DNA from: Enterococcus sp. MMGLQ5-1
Lineage (GTDB): Bacteria > Bacillota > Bacilli > Lactobacillales > Streptococcaceae
Length of the DNA stretch: 64,000 nt
Assembly (NCBI RefSeq): GCF_013155265.1
Contig: NZ_JABJXU010000006.1
Span: 62,001-126,000 of the forward strand
Direction: 5' to 3'
Position numbers and translations under genes: made by a program. Below the pieces are notes generated by a model. That model saw nothing but the letters and a program-made list of their open reading frames with translations. It did no database searches and was not told where the DNA came from. This document shows, piece by piece, positions 46,746-58,607 of this stretch. Each line of letters begins with the position of its first letter. Positions within the stretch are counted from its first letter, which is position 1.

Positions 46746-47165
46746 TTATAAATGCTTCGCTACATTAATCCGATTTAGCGCACGATGAAGGGATACCTCA
46801 GCACGCTTTAGCTGATCGATATTGTGAACCTTATTAGCCTCTTCAATTAATTTTTCAGCACGAATCTTAGCACGCTCTGCACGAGAAACATCGATATCGC
46901 GTTCTCTTTCAGCAGAATCGGCAAGAATTGTCACTAGATTATCCTTAACCTCAATAATGCCACCATTTACAGCTACCCAATCAACGTGCGTGTCAGAATC
47001 TGTCCGGCGAATTTTAACCTCATCAATCGTCAAAGGTGCAACAATTGGAATATGGCTAGCCAAGATACCAATTTCACCTGCCAGGGTCTTAGCAACAACT
47101 AAGGAAGCATGGTGATCATAGACTAAACCGTTTGGCGTAACTACATTAACCGTCATCACTGCCAT
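46746..47165 (-). CDS. atpC: F-type ATP synthase subunit epsilon
   Basis: 139 residues. The N-terminal beta-sandwich includes [19 protein letters not shown] and [16 protein letters not shown]; the C-terminal helix hairpin includes [21 protein letters not shown]. Epsilon couples gamma rotation to F1 and can inhibit hydrolysis. It is the last gene of the atp operon, 9 bases after atpD. Confidence 0.95.
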   Translation of the reverse strand: MAVMTVNVVTPNGLVYDHHASLVVAKTLAGEIGILASHIPIVAPLTIDEVKIRRTDSDTHVDWVAVNGGIIEVKDNLVTILADSAERERDIDVSRAERAKIRAEKLIEEANKVHNIDQLKRAEVSLHRALNRINVAKHL

Positions 47166-47174
47166 TCAATCACC

Positions 47175-48605
<1,431 letters not shown>

Positions 48606-49484
48606 TTACTCTAGCGCTGCCGCTCCGCCGACAATTTCAGTAATTTCCTGTGTAATTGTCGTTTGTCTTGCTCGATTATACGAAATTGTTAATTCATCAA
48701 TAATCTTTTTGGCGTTATCCGTTGCAGTCTTCATTGCAGTCATACCAGCAGCATGTTCAGCAGTTTTAGCATCCAATATTGCGCCAAAAATCAGGCTTTC
48801 TGCATATTGCGGTAATAGGACATCCAAAATTGCTTCTTCAGACGGCTCAAACTCAAAGGTCTGGCTGATTGTTTGAACATCTACATCCTCAGTATCAAGA
48901 TCACAAATTGGTAGCATTCGTTCAACACGAAATCGACTTGTTAATGAATTGACATGGTGATTATAACAAACATATAATTCATCAAATATGCCCTCTTGAT
49001 ACATATTTGTTGCATTCTGAACAATTTTTCGCACTTCATCAAATGTTGGATGATCAGAAACACCACGCATTTCATAAGCAATATCTAAACCACGATTTTT
49101 AAAGAAATCAGAACCAACGCCGCCAATTGCCAAAACAACAATCTCTTGATGATCTTGATGATCCTGTTCAAACATTTGCATCGTTTGCTTTAAAATCGTT
49201 GAGTTATAACCACCAACTAAACCCTTATCACTTGAAATAATGATATAGCCGGTCTTTTTAACTGGTCGTTTAATCAGCATTGAATTTTTAGAGCTACCAC
49301 TACTTGAAGCAACCAAGTGTCTTGTGACTTCTCTAACCTTACTTGCATAAACTTGAAAATCCTTTGATAAGCTTTCTGATTTGTTAAGCTTGGCACCAGA
49401 AACCATCTGCATCGCATTAGTAATCTGACTTGTTTTTCTGGTTGAGGCTATTCTTGTTTTTATTTCGTTTAAAGAGGCTCCCAT
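48606..49484 (-). CDS. atpG: F-type ATP synthase subunit gamma
   Basis: 292-residue rotary shaft. The N-terminal coiled-coil helix starts [39 protein letters not shown] marks the Rossmann-like domain; the C-terminal helix ends with [24 protein letters not shown], the conserved rotor helix. It lies between atpA and atpD. Confidence 0.97.
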   Translation of the reverse strand: MGASLNEIKTRIASTRKTSQITNAMQMVSGAKLNKSESLSKDFQVYASKVREVTRHLVASSSGSSKNSMLIKRPVKKTGYIIISSDKGLVGGYNSTILKQTMQMFEQDHQDHQEIVVLAIGGVGSDFFKNRGLDIAYEMRGVSDHPTFDEVRKIVQNATNMYQEGIFDELYVCYNHHVNSLTSRFRVERMLPICDLDTEDVDVQTISQTFEFEPSEEAILDVLLPQYAESLIFGAILDAKTAEHAAGMTAMKTATDNAKKIIDELTISYNRARQTTITQEITEIVGGAAALE

Positions 49485-49495
49485 TGTTTTCCCCC

Positions 49496-51025
<1,530 letters not shown>

Positions 51026-51045
51026 TCACTCCACACTCCCTAATT

Positions 51046-51087
51046 CAATTAACAATTAACAATTAACAATTAACAATTAACAATTAA
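51046..51087. repeat. Six tandem copies of a 7-bp repeat upstream of atpA
   Basis: CAATTAA is repeated six times without mismatch on the plus strand (TTAATTG on the coding strand), between the atpH stop (51094) and the atpA ribosome site (about 51028-51040). Copy number could change by slippage, altering the distance and pairing near the atpA start. Confidence 0.95.
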
Positions 51088-51093
51088 CTGTTA

Positions 51094-51633
51094 TCATCTG
51101 ATTTGCTCAGCAATTTGATCCAACTGAGTTTTCAGGCTGCCATCAATAATTTTATGGTCAACCTCAACGATAATCCCGCCTAATATTTCTGGTGCAACTC
51201 GTTGTTCGACCTCTATTGCCTGATAATCAAATTTAACTTTAAGCTGTTCAACTAGCCGAGTCATCTGCTGATTACTCAATTCAACAGCTGAGGTAATCGT
51301 TACTTGACCTGTTCCAGTTTCTTTTCGATATTCAGCCTTATACTGTTCAAAAATATCTAAAATCAAAGGTAATCGTCTGTTTTGATACAGCACTTCTAAA
51401 AAATTTTGAACATGAGGCATCGCCTGTGATTTTAACGCATCTACAACATCTCTTTGAGCCGAAAAAGTAGCCAATTCAAAAATTGTAAACACATCAGAAT
51501 TATTTGAAATAATGTTAATCAGTGCATCTATTTCAGCACTAATCGCCGAAAGCTCATTATGTGTTTTTGCGACACTTACCAATGCTTCAGCATATTTGTT
51601 AATAATTTCATGATTATCGGTCATGTTGATCAC
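51094..51633 (-). CDS. atpH: F-type ATP synthase subunit delta
   Basis: 179 residues. The helical N-terminal domain (NKYAEALVSVAKTHNELSAI) binds alpha, and the C-terminal part contains APEILGGIIVEVDHKIIDGSLKTQL, typical of delta. It links F1 to the b-subunit stalk. It overlaps atpF by 20 bases. Confidence 0.95.
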   Translation of the reverse strand: MINMTDNHEIINKYAEALVSVAKTHNELSAISAEIDALINIISNNSDVFTIFELATFSAQRDVVDALKSQAMPHVQNFLEVLYQNRRLPLILDIFEQYKAEYRKETGTGQVTITSAVELSNQQMTRLVEQLKVKFDYQAIEVEQRVAPEILGGIIVEVDHKIIDGSLKTQLDQIAEQIR

Positions 51634-52126
51634 CTAGCTTATCAATATATTGATTGATTAATTCTTGGTGTGCTTCAGGCGATAATTCCTTGCCCAAAAT
51701 TTTTGAAGCTAAGAGCACAGAGATATCCGCAACATCGTCTTTAATTGAATGAATCGCTTCACTACGTTCATATGCGATTTCTTCTTGAGCTTTTACCTTT
51801 ATTTGTTTTGCTTCTGAAGTGGCTTCGTTAATAATATTTTCTCTTGAAACATTGCCGCTTTCTTTGGCCTTTTTTAAAATTTCTGTCGCTTCATTATGAC
51901 TATCATTTAGTTTAACTTCACGTTCCTTGGCCAACTGCTCAGCCTTCACTTTAGCCTGTTCAGCATCAGTGATGTCTTGAGAAATTTTAGCTGCCCGTTG
52001 CTCTAAAATGCCAGTAATATTTTTCCAAGCAAATTTTTTGACCAACAATAATAAAATAATTAAAGCACCAGAAACAACAATTATATTCCCCAAAGTTGTT
52101 TTAGGGGCTACTTCTAATAAAATCAT
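51614..52126 (-). CDS. atpF: F-type ATP synthase subunit b
   Basis: 170 residues: an N-terminal membrane helix (IIVVSGALIILLLLVKKFAW, residues 15-34) followed by a long charged coiled coil rich in Ala, Glu and Lys (EQRAAKISQDITDAEQAKVK...). It forms the peripheral stalk. A single b gene is present, as in most Firmicutes. Confidence 0.95.
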   Translation of the reverse strand: MILLEVAPKTTLGNIIVVSGALIILLLLVKKFAWKNITGILEQRAAKISQDITDAEQAKVKAEQLAKEREVKLNDSHNEATEILKKAKESGNVSRENIINEATSEAKQIKVKAQEEIAYERSEAIHSIKDDVADISVLLASKILGKELSPEAHQELINQYIDKLGDQHDR

Positions 52127-52164
52127 GAGTCTAACACATCCTTTCTAAAGAGTATTTGACTCGA

Positions 52165-52404
<240 letters not shown>

Positions 52405-53136
52405 TTACTCTTCTTCGAGTACAACTTTATGACTTGTATAAACCATTGTTAATGTGACAAAAATATAAGCTTGAATACATGAGATAAAAATTGAAAAACC
52501 TATCCAAACCATTTCAAGTAAGATGGCAATAGGCGTTACTAAAAGACCATGACTAACACCTAAATTTGCTACTAAAGATAATAAAACCTCACCAGCATAA
52601 ATATTACCATATAACCGTAGACTAAGCGTTAGAAGATTTGTAAATTCTTCTAAAATCTTAATCGGTAATAAAAAAGGTAACGGTTTTGCAAACGAATTTA
52701 CCAAATACGTTTTAAAACCAAAGCGTTGAACACTCAAAAAATGCCCCATCAATAGAACCAGTCCAGCTAAAGTCATTGTGACAATTGGATCAGCAGTTGG
52801 TGACTTCCAAAGTGTAATATCATCTCCAACCACAATATGCGTCACTAAGCCAATATTATTTGCAACTAATAAAAAGGCAAATAAGACAAAGCCGAGCAAA
52901 TGAAAGTTATTTAATTCCTTCGCAGGTAAGTTATCTTTAATTGTTCCACCTACAAACTCAACTAAATACTCTAAAACATTTTGCTTACCCTTTGGCCTAA
53001 GCTGCATATTACGACTAGCCCAGTAAATCAAACCAAAAACAATCGCGCATGTCAAGACGACCATAATTAAAACAGTACCATCAAAATAAAGCGGTCCTAT
53101 TGGAAAAATCCAGGATTTTTCACTCACATCATTCAC
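52405..53136 (-). CDS. atpB: F-type ATP synthase subunit a
   Basis: 243 residues with five to six membrane helices. The essential Arg lies in LSLRLYGNIYAGEVLLSL (fourth to fifth helix), and the last helix has CIQAYIFVTLTMVYTSH. It forms the proton half-channels beside the c-ring. It is the first structural gene; no atpI is found upstream. Confidence 0.96.
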   Translation of the reverse strand: MNDVSEKSWIFPIGPLYFDGTVLIMVVLTCAIVFGLIYWASRNMQLRPKGKQNVLEYLVEFVGGTIKDNLPAKELNNFHLLGFVLFAFLLVANNIGLVTHIVVGDDITLWKSPTADPIVTMTLAGLVLLMGHFLSVQRFGFKTYLVNSFAKPLPFLLPIKILEEFTNLLTLSLRLYGNIYAGEVLLSLVANLGVSHGLLVTPIAILLEMVWIGFSIFISCIQAYIFVTLTMVYTSHKVVLEEE

Positions 53137-53217
53137 CTCTTTTCTATTAAACTAACCACTTTCATTTCGCAGAAAAACAAGAAAAAAATATCTACATTTA
53201 AGCAAAATGATAAATAC

Positions 53218-53246
53218 ATTCTACGACTTAGGTCTGATTTAAACAA
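53218..53246 (-). promoter_or_regulatory. Promoter of the F-ATPase operon
   Basis: Minus-strand TTGTTT (53241-53246) and TAGAAT (53218-53223) are 17 bases apart, about 80 bases before the atpB ATG. The rest of the 53137-53394 gap is AT-rich and shows no further clear feature. Confidence 0.65.
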
Positions 53247-53394
53247 GTAAAAACTGAATAAAAAAAATTCTTTTTTTATGTAAACGATTACTATTAATAC
53301 TCATAATTTCGAAAACCCTTGCCACACTCTACGTTAAGAAAATTTAATAAAAAAATATTCCTATGCTCTTTATACCAATCCTAGTTGTATAACG

Positions 53395-53425
53395 CAAAAA
53401 ACATCTCCCATTTAATGGAAGATGC
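53395..53425 (-). terminator. Terminator after the nitroreductase gene
   Basis: CATCTCCCATT (53402-53412) and AATGGAAGATG (53415-53425) pair with one mismatch and a 2-base gap in the loop, followed on the minus strand by T5. It lies about 10 bases after the stop at 53435. Confidence 0.82.
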
Positions 53426-53434
53426 TTTATTTTC

Positions 53435-54046
53435 TTAATGGAACACCTTAAAACGTTCATCATCGCTAGTAAATTCTTTTTCTGAAGCGGGCGCCTCAAT
53501 TGAACCAAAAACAAGCTGACTTTTTAATTCCCAATTTTCTGGAATCGCCCAGACCTTGGCAACTGAGTCATTAATCACTGGATTATAATGTTGTAAATTA
53601 GCACCAATCTCTAACTCGGCTAAAGCAGTCCAAGCATTAATTGCTGCAATGCCTGTCGATTGTTCAGACCAGTCAGGAAATTTATCAGCGTATAAAGCAA
53701 ACTGCTCTTGAAGATTTTTAACAATTGCTGTATCTTCAAAAAATAGTGCTGTCCCAAATGCTGCCTTAAAGCCTTCTAGTTTTTGCTTTGTGCCTTCAAA
53801 GGCTTCATCAGGTACACCTTGACGCTTCATTTCAATTTTTAAATCTTCAGCCACTAAATCCCACAATTGTGTTTGTGACTCTCCTGTTAAAATAACAACG
53901 CGAGAGGTTTGAGAATTAAATGCAGAGGGTGACAAGCGAACAGCCTCTTTAATTGTACCTTCAATCTGAGAAGCTTCCACATTAACGTTTTTACCTAATG
54001 CATAAATCGAACGACGCTTTTCTAAAGTTTCTAAATAGTTTGACAT
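53435..54046 (-). CDS. Nitroreductase family protein (Frm2/Hbn1-like)
   Basis: 203-residue FMN-dependent oxidoreductase. RRSIYALGKNV and LSPSAFNSQTSRVVIL bind flavin phosphate; the middle EQSTGIAAINAWTALAE and C-terminal LVFGSIEAPASEKEF agree with the Frm2/Hbn1 subgroup, which responds to fatty acid and oxidative stress in other organisms. The substrate here is unknown. A palindrome lies just upstream of the gene, at 54099-54115, and may be an operator. Confidence 0.85.
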   Translation of the reverse strand: MSNYLETLEKRRSIYALGKNVNVEASQIEGTIKEAVRLSPSAFNSQTSRVVILTGESQTQLWDLVAEDLKIEMKRQGVPDEAFEGTKQKLEGFKAAFGTALFFEDTAIVKNLQEQFALYADKFPDWSEQSTGIAAINAWTALAELEIGANLQHYNPVINDSVAKVWAIPENWELKSQLVFGSIEAPASEKEFTSDDERFKVFH

Positions 54047-54098
54047 AATTTTTACCTACCTTTTTTAAAATGTTTTGTCTACATTTAGAAGTTTACCA

Positions 54099-54115
54099 AC
54101 TTACCTTATGTAAGT
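54099..54115. promoter_or_regulatory. Palindrome upstream of the nitroreductase gene, candidate operator
   Basis: ACTTAC-CTTAT-GTAAGT is a perfect 6-5-6 inverted repeat about 55-70 bases before the start codon at 54046. Its size and place suit a repressor dimer, but no regulator gene is adjacent. Confidence 0.4.
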
Positions 54116-54160
54116 AAAATGATAAGCTCACTTTTTTTTAGCTACCTCAAATAAAAATGA

Positions 54161-54616
54161 TCACATATAACGAGTCGTTTGATAAATCAATTTTCCTGAG
54201 CAACGGCCACAGCGAAAACGCTTGGTATCAATTTGACGAACCCGCTTAAATTCCTGCCCGCATTTTTGACATTGATAAATTCGATATTTTTTTGACATGA
54301 CTTTTGGACTATACCTTAGCCCATCCACCTTAGCAAGTAAATTTTTGAAATCTCGATCGCGATGCTGATAGCCTTTTTTCTGGCGAAATAAATGGTAATG
54401 ACAAAGTTCATGACGAATAATCTGTCGAAATTGAATACTTGTCAATCGTTGATACATTAGCGGATTAAAGGCCAGATGACAATCCATTGGGTAAAAAAGA
54501 CCACCCGTTGTTCGTAGACGATTATTCCAGACTGCTTGATGTTCAAAGGCTAAGCCAAAATCTTCAAGTGAAACCTGTTCAACCAAAGTTTGAAGCTCCA
54601 AATCAAGCACTTCCAA
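54161..54616 (-). CDS. SprT-family zinc metalloprotease-like protein
   Basis: 151 residues with the metal-binding HELCHYHLF (about residue 70), followed by a partner His in KGYQHRDRDFK and a C-terminal zinc ribbon, YQCQKCGQEF ... FRCGRCSGKL. It is the short SprT-like protein of Gram-positive bacteria (B. subtilis YdcK type). Proteins of this type are thought to act on DNA-protein crosslinks in eukaryotes; the bacterial role is unclear. Its start overlaps the tex end by 14 bases, so it is co-translated with tex. Confidence 0.85.
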   Translation of the reverse strand: MEVLDLELQTLVEQVSLEDFGLAFEHQAVWNNRLRTTGGLFYPMDCHLAFNPLMYQRLTSIQFRQIIRHELCHYHLFRQKKGYQHRDRDFKNLLAKVDGLRYSPKVMSKKYRIYQCQKCGQEFKRVRQIDTKRFRCGRCSGKLIYQTTRYM

Positions 54617-56750
54617 TCATTGATAATCCAACCTTTTCCTTATCATGATCAACATTGATTACCCAAACCTTGATGACATCTCCAACTGAAACTACCTCAC
54701 TTGGATGCTTAATGAATTTATTGGCAAGCTTTGAAATATGAACTAAACCGTCATGCTTAACGCCGATATCAACAAAAGCACCAAAATCTGTTACATTTCT
54801 AACAGTTCCCTCCAATGCTTGACCGACAACTAAATCTTCAATTGACAAAACATCTGATTTTAAGACTGGACGTGAGAGATTTTCTCGTATATCTCGGCCC
54901 GGCTTTTGTAAGTTATCAACAATATCACGTAGTGTCGTCTCACCGATTGATAGTTCAGTAGCCATTTCAGCTATATTAACTGTTTCAAGCTGTTCGATAA
55001 CCCGTTTCTCACCTAGAGCAGCCTTTTCAATTCCTATTCGAGCTAAAAGTCGATTTGCCACCTCATAGCTTTCAGGATGAATTGCTGTATTATCAAATGG
55101 ATTCCGACTCTCTAAAACACGTAGGAAGCCCGCAGATTGCTCAAAGGCCTTTGGTCCTAATCTTGGTACCTTTTTCACCTCTGTCCGTGATTGAATTAAG
55201 CCATTTGCTTCACGATATGCCACTATATTCTCAGCAATAACTTTATTCAGTCCAGCAACATGCTCAAGCAGCTCAGCCGAAGCAGTATTTAAATTGACCC
55301 CCACCTGATTAACCACTGTTTCAACAGTAAAATCAAGACTCTCCGTTAATTTTTTTTGTGCAACATCATGCTGATATTGACCAACACCGATTGATTTTGG
55401 ATCAATTTTTACTAATTCTGCAAGTGGATCTTGGATACGCCTAGCAATAGAGATGGCACTTCTTTTTTCGACTGTCAATTGTGGGAACTCTCGACGTGCA
55501 TTTTCACTAGCCGAATAAACCGAAGCGCCTGCCTCATTAGTAATTACGTAATAAACTTTTCGTTTAATTTTTTTTAGCTGAGCAGCCACAAAGTGCTCGG
55601 ATTCACGGCTGGCTGTACCATTACCAATTGAAATCATGGTCACTTGATATTTTTCAATCAACGAGATTAGTCGCTCACCAGCCTGCTCAATTTCATGTGA
55701 CTTAGCAGGCTTGACTGGATAGATGACCTCAACCTTCAAAAGCTTGCCCGTCTCATCGACAATCGCTAATTTAGCGCCCGTTCGATAGGCTGGATCGAAG
55801 CCCAAAACAACTTGACCACGTAATGGTGATTGTAATAATAAGTGCTTTAAATTATCAGCAAAAACATCAATCGCACTTATTTCTGCCCTTTCCGTTAGCA
55901 TCGCTCTGATTTCGCGATCAATTGCTGGCAGAATCGATTTTTTTAATGCATGTTCGATTGCTTTTTCAAGATATGAGGTTGCATCACTTGCTTTTGTAAT
56001 AAAACGTGCTTGATAAAAGCGTTGGATTTTATTCATATCGTGAACCAATTTAACCTTAAGCACGCCTAATTTTTCACCACGATTAAGTGCTAAAATTCGG
56101 TGATTAGGTAGCTTTGAAGCCAGCTCTGAAAATTGATAATACATTTCAAAAACACGTTTTTCATCATGATCAGCCTTCTTCAATTCTGACTCGAATAAGG
56201 AATGATTCTCAGCCTCGTGCCTAGTCCATCGACGAAGCTTCACATCTTCTGCAAATGACTCTGCAAGAATATCAATCGCGCCATCAAGTACCTTTTCTAC
56301 TGAATTGATATTTTCGTTAACAAATGACTTAGCATAATCTAGCACTTGATTATTTTGTTTCAAAATATAAACCGCTAAGGGTAATAAACCATTTTCCTTA
56401 GCAATACTTGCCTTCGTTTTCTTCTTGCGCTTGTATGGTAAATACAAATCTTCAACATCCTGTAATTTTTCAGCCTGTTCAATCTGTTTTCTTAATTCAG
56501 GTGTTAGTTTTTCTTGAGCCTCAATCGCGTTAATAATTGTTTGCTTACGCTCATAAAGTGACCTTTGCTTTTCAAAGGTATCAATAATTTTTTTGATTTC
56601 GATTTCATCTAAATTACCTGTCATTTCCTTACGATAGCGTGCAATGAAGGGAATTGTATTCCCCTCCTCCGTTAAGGATAAAACTTTCTCAATCTGGCTT
56701 TTTTTAAAATCCAGCTGTCTTTGCGTTGCCATAAAAATTTCACTGTTCAT
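54603..56750 (-). CDS. tex: Tex-family S1 RNA-binding transcription accessory protein
   Basis: 715 residues. An N-terminal helical region (EEGNTIPFIARYRKEMTGNLDE), a YqgF-like nuclease-fold domain (VVLGFDPAYRTGAKLAIVDE), helix-hairpin-helix motifs (LNTASAELLEHVAGLNKV) and a C-terminal S1 domain (ALEGTVRNVTDFGAFVDIG) are in order. Tex is a general nucleic-acid-binding factor involved in transcription and stress. It starts at ATG 56750 with GAGGTG; the downstream SprT-like gene overlaps its end. Confidence 0.95.
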   Translation of the reverse strand: MNSEIFMATQRQLDFKKSQIEKVLSLTEEGNTIPFIARYRKEMTGNLDEIEIKKIIDTFEKQRSLYERKQTIINAIEAQEKLTPELRKQIEQAEKLQDVEDLYLPYKRKKKTKASIAKENGLLPLAVYILKQNNQVLDYAKSFVNENINSVEKVLDGAIDILAESFAEDVKLRRWTRHEAENHSLFESELKKADHDEKRVFEMYYQFSELASKLPNHRILALNRGEKLGVLKVKLVHDMNKIQRFYQARFITKASDATSYLEKAIEHALKKSILPAIDREIRAMLTERAEISAIDVFADNLKHLLLQSPLRGQVVLGFDPAYRTGAKLAIVDETGKLLKVEVIYPVKPAKSHEIEQAGERLISLIEKYQVTMISIGNGTASRESEHFVAAQLKKIKRKVYYVITNEAGASVYSASENARREFPQLTVEKRSAISIARRIQDPLAELVKIDPKSIGVGQYQHDVAQKKLTESLDFTVETVVNQVGVNLNTASAELLEHVAGLNKVIAENIVAYREANGLIQSRTEVKKVPRLGPKAFEQSAGFLRVLESRNPFDNTAIHPESYEVANRLLARIGIEKAALGEKRVIEQLETVNIAEMATELSIGETTLRDIVDNLQKPGRDIRENLSRPVLKSDVLSIEDLVVGQALEGTVRNVTDFGAFVDIGVKHDGLVHISKLANKFIKHPSEVVSVGDVIKVWVINVDHDKEKVGLSMIGSA

Positions 56751-56854
56751 AAATTCACCTCATCGTTAAGTTTAACACATTTCAATAATTGTGTTAGAAT
56801 AATAGCCATAAGTCAACTTGTTCAATTCAAGGAAATTCAGAGAAAGGGGCTCTA

Positions 56855-57067
56855 ATGGCAATTAAAATTGATAGAAATGATGATTTAGATAAACTATTTG
56901 AAAGCTTTGCAGTCGATCCTAAAGCTAAAGAAGAGGTTGAGCTACGTCAGGCTACTGAATCAATTATTCAAACTGAGGCAATTGATATCGAAAAGGATGC
57001 AAGCGACTTTATCAAAAGCGAAGCAATTGATGATGTCCGATCAAATAATCAAAAAATAATTAAATAA
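56855..57067 (+). CDS. Small acidic hypothetical protein (70 residues)
   Basis: 70 residues, mostly helical and charged (MAIKIDRNDDLDKLFESFAV ... NNQKIIK). A good GAAAGGGG site stands eight bases before the ATG, and a promoter-like TAGAAT lies near 56795. There is no known motif. It is transcribed away from tex and ends at a bidirectional terminator. Codon use resembles its neighbours. I think it is a real gene of unknown function. Confidence 0.65.
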   Translation: MAIKIDRNDDLDKLFESFAVDPKAKEEVELRQATESIIQTEAIDIEKDASDFIKSEAIDDVRSNNQKIIK

Positions 57068-57071
57068 AAAT

Positions 57072-57115
57072 AAAATAAGCATTGGGCTAGATTAATCTAA
57101 CTCAACGCTTATTTT
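57072..57115. terminator. Bidirectional terminator
   Basis: AAAATAAGC (57072-57080) and GCTTATTTT (57107-57115) with an inner CTAGATTAATCTA-like pairing form a long stem with T-rich ends on both strands. It separates the 70-residue gene from the convergent oxidoreductase gene. Confidence 0.85.
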
Positions 57116-57139
57116 CTGGCATTTTCATGTGACTCGCGC

Positions 57140-57215
57140 GTCCACTCGCTCATCAATGTGTCCTGAAATCCGTCAGTTGAACGCTTCGCGTTCATGACAC
57201 ATCCAGATGCATTCG
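57140..57215. repeat. Structured intergenic segment with nested hairpins
   Basis: TGAACGC-TTC-GCGTTCA (about 57178-57194) is a perfect hairpin, nested within TGTGTC (about 57157-57162) and GACACA (about 57197-57202). GC content is visibly above the neighbouring sequence. No frame of note. It may be a small repeat element or an RNA structure. Confidence 0.5.
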
Positions 57216-57245
57216 ACTCATCGCATAAATCTATATTAGCATAAT

Positions 57246-58214
57246 TTATTTACCTTGACTAGACCATTCTTGATATAAACTAGCCATCATCTTAACACCT
57301 AGTAAGGTTAATTCAGGCGTCATCATATCTGAAATCAACTCACCAGCTAGAATTTTTTGATTGACATGATCAACCTCAAACTTAAAATCACTAGTAAAAG
57401 AAGCTTCGATAACTTCACTTGAACCATTATCATAGTTGATTTTTGCTTTTTGAGCACGCCAAAACTCTGGTATGACAATCTCACCTTTACTGCCAATAAT
57501 TTTTAATTGCTTTTTTAAGCCTTTTCGAGTGGTCAAATAAATATTAGCCAATATCCCCGTTTCAAAACCAAGATGAATCATACTTTGAATATCAGAGCTC
57601 CCAGAAGGTAGCTGGGCAATACCATTAAAATCTTTAACCTTTTTATCTAAAATAAATGGTAAATAGCTAAATGCATATGGTGCCATAAAATGAACCGTGC
57701 CACCACCTGCTGATAAATCCTGAAACCATTTGATATGGTCAACCGAGGCATAGGCGGTGACCGAAAAGACAGAAATAATCTCACCAATCCGTTTTTCTTC
57801 AATAATTGCTTTAATTTTTTGAGTCATTGGTAAAAATAAGGATTTCTGCGCTTCCATCAAAAACACCTGCTGTTCTTTAGCAAGCTTAAAAAGCATTTTG
57901 GCTTGTTGATATTCAAGCGTAAATGGCTTTTCCAATAAAACGTGCTTGCCAGCTAAAATGGCATTTTTGGCGGTGTGAAAATGCCCCGCATTATAATTTG
58001 CAATATAAATCACATCAATGTCTGGATTATCAAATAATTCAGCTTCACTGCCATAATACGCTGGTATTTGATACTTTTCAGCATATGCCTGAGCATTTTC
58101 AAGCCGTCTTGAACAAATTGCTGCCACATGACCAAATTGGCTCTCACGAACGCCTGTGATAAATCTTGGCACAACTTGGGCAGTAGAAACAATACCATAA
58201 TTAACCTTTTTCAT
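57246..58214 (-). CDS. Gfo/Idh/MocA-family oxidoreductase
   Basis: About 322 residues. It begins with VNYGIVSTAQVVPRFITG, a nucleotide-binding region, then AICSRRLENAQAYAEKY, YIANYNAGHFHTAKNAILAGKH and VLLEKPF, the EKP motif of the family. The catalytic-domain part follows (LSAGGGTVHFMAPYAF). It oxidises a sugar or cyclitol with NAD(P); the substrate cannot be told. The ATG at 58214 follows AAAGGAG by ten bases; a TTG two codons upstream is also possible. It lies just after a broken gene. Confidence 0.88.
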   Translation of the reverse strand: MKKVNYGIVSTAQVVPRFITGVRESQFGHVAAICSRRLENAQAYAEKYQIPAYYGSEAELFDNPDIDVIYIANYNAGHFHTAKNAILAGKHVLLEKPFTLEYQQAKMLFKLAKEQQVFLMEAQKSLFLPMTQKIKAIIEEKRIGEIISVFSVTAYASVDHIKWFQDLSAGGGTVHFMAPYAFSYLPFILDKKVKDFNGIAQLPSGSSDIQSMIHLGFETGILANIYLTTRKGLKKQLKIIGSKGEIVIPEFWRAQKAKINYDNGSSEVIEASFTSDFKFEVDHVNQKILAGELISDMMTPELTLLGVKMMASLYQEWSSQGK

Positions 58215-58229
58215 TTTCAACGTACTCCT

Positions 58230-58505
58230 TTACTTGCTGGAAGAAAGATTTTGCAATTTCTCTAATGCTATTAAACCATATTTTAATTGATAATATTCAG
58301 TTAGACGACAATTCTCAAAAAATATTGACGCCATTGCGGTAAATCAACTACGAAATCAAAATCCTCCGAAGTAATCAATTGAAATACCATTCGGCTTTTT
58401 TCGCTGTAAGTAAAATCCTTCTAAAAGGATTTTGGCAGGTACTAAATCTTCAGCTTCTGTCATTTCTACATGAGCTAAATGAGCAAACCATTTATAAATC
58501 CTCAT
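58230..58505 (-). pseudogene. Broken small gene with two frameshifts
   Basis: Three minus-strand pieces are joined only by changing frame: 58505-58356 begins MRIYKWFAHLAHVEMTEAED and ends in a TGA. The next frame carries DFDFVVDLPQWRQYFLRI, ending at TAA 58301. A third ends LTEYYQLKYGLIALEKLQNL before TAA 58230. All three look like protein with plausible composition. I do not recognise the family. It would have been a roughly 90-residue protein directly upstream of the oxidoreductase gene. An ordinary ribosome site before 58505 is not visible. Confidence 0.6.
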
Positions 58506-58555
58506 TTACTGACTGACACTTAAAGCACTAGCTTTAATTTTAAAACTAGACAAAA

Positions 58556-58592
58556 AAATATCCCTTATTTACTACGAAATAAAGAGATATTT
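58556..58592 (-). terminator. Terminator of the pst-phoU operon
   Basis: AAATATC (58556-58562) and the matching AGATATTT region (58584-58592) enclose a further TTATTT/AAATAA pairing; a T run follows on the minus strand. It lies about 15 bases after the phoU stop at 58608. Confidence 0.85.
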
Positions 58593-58607
58593 ATTTTTTA
58601 TTATAGC

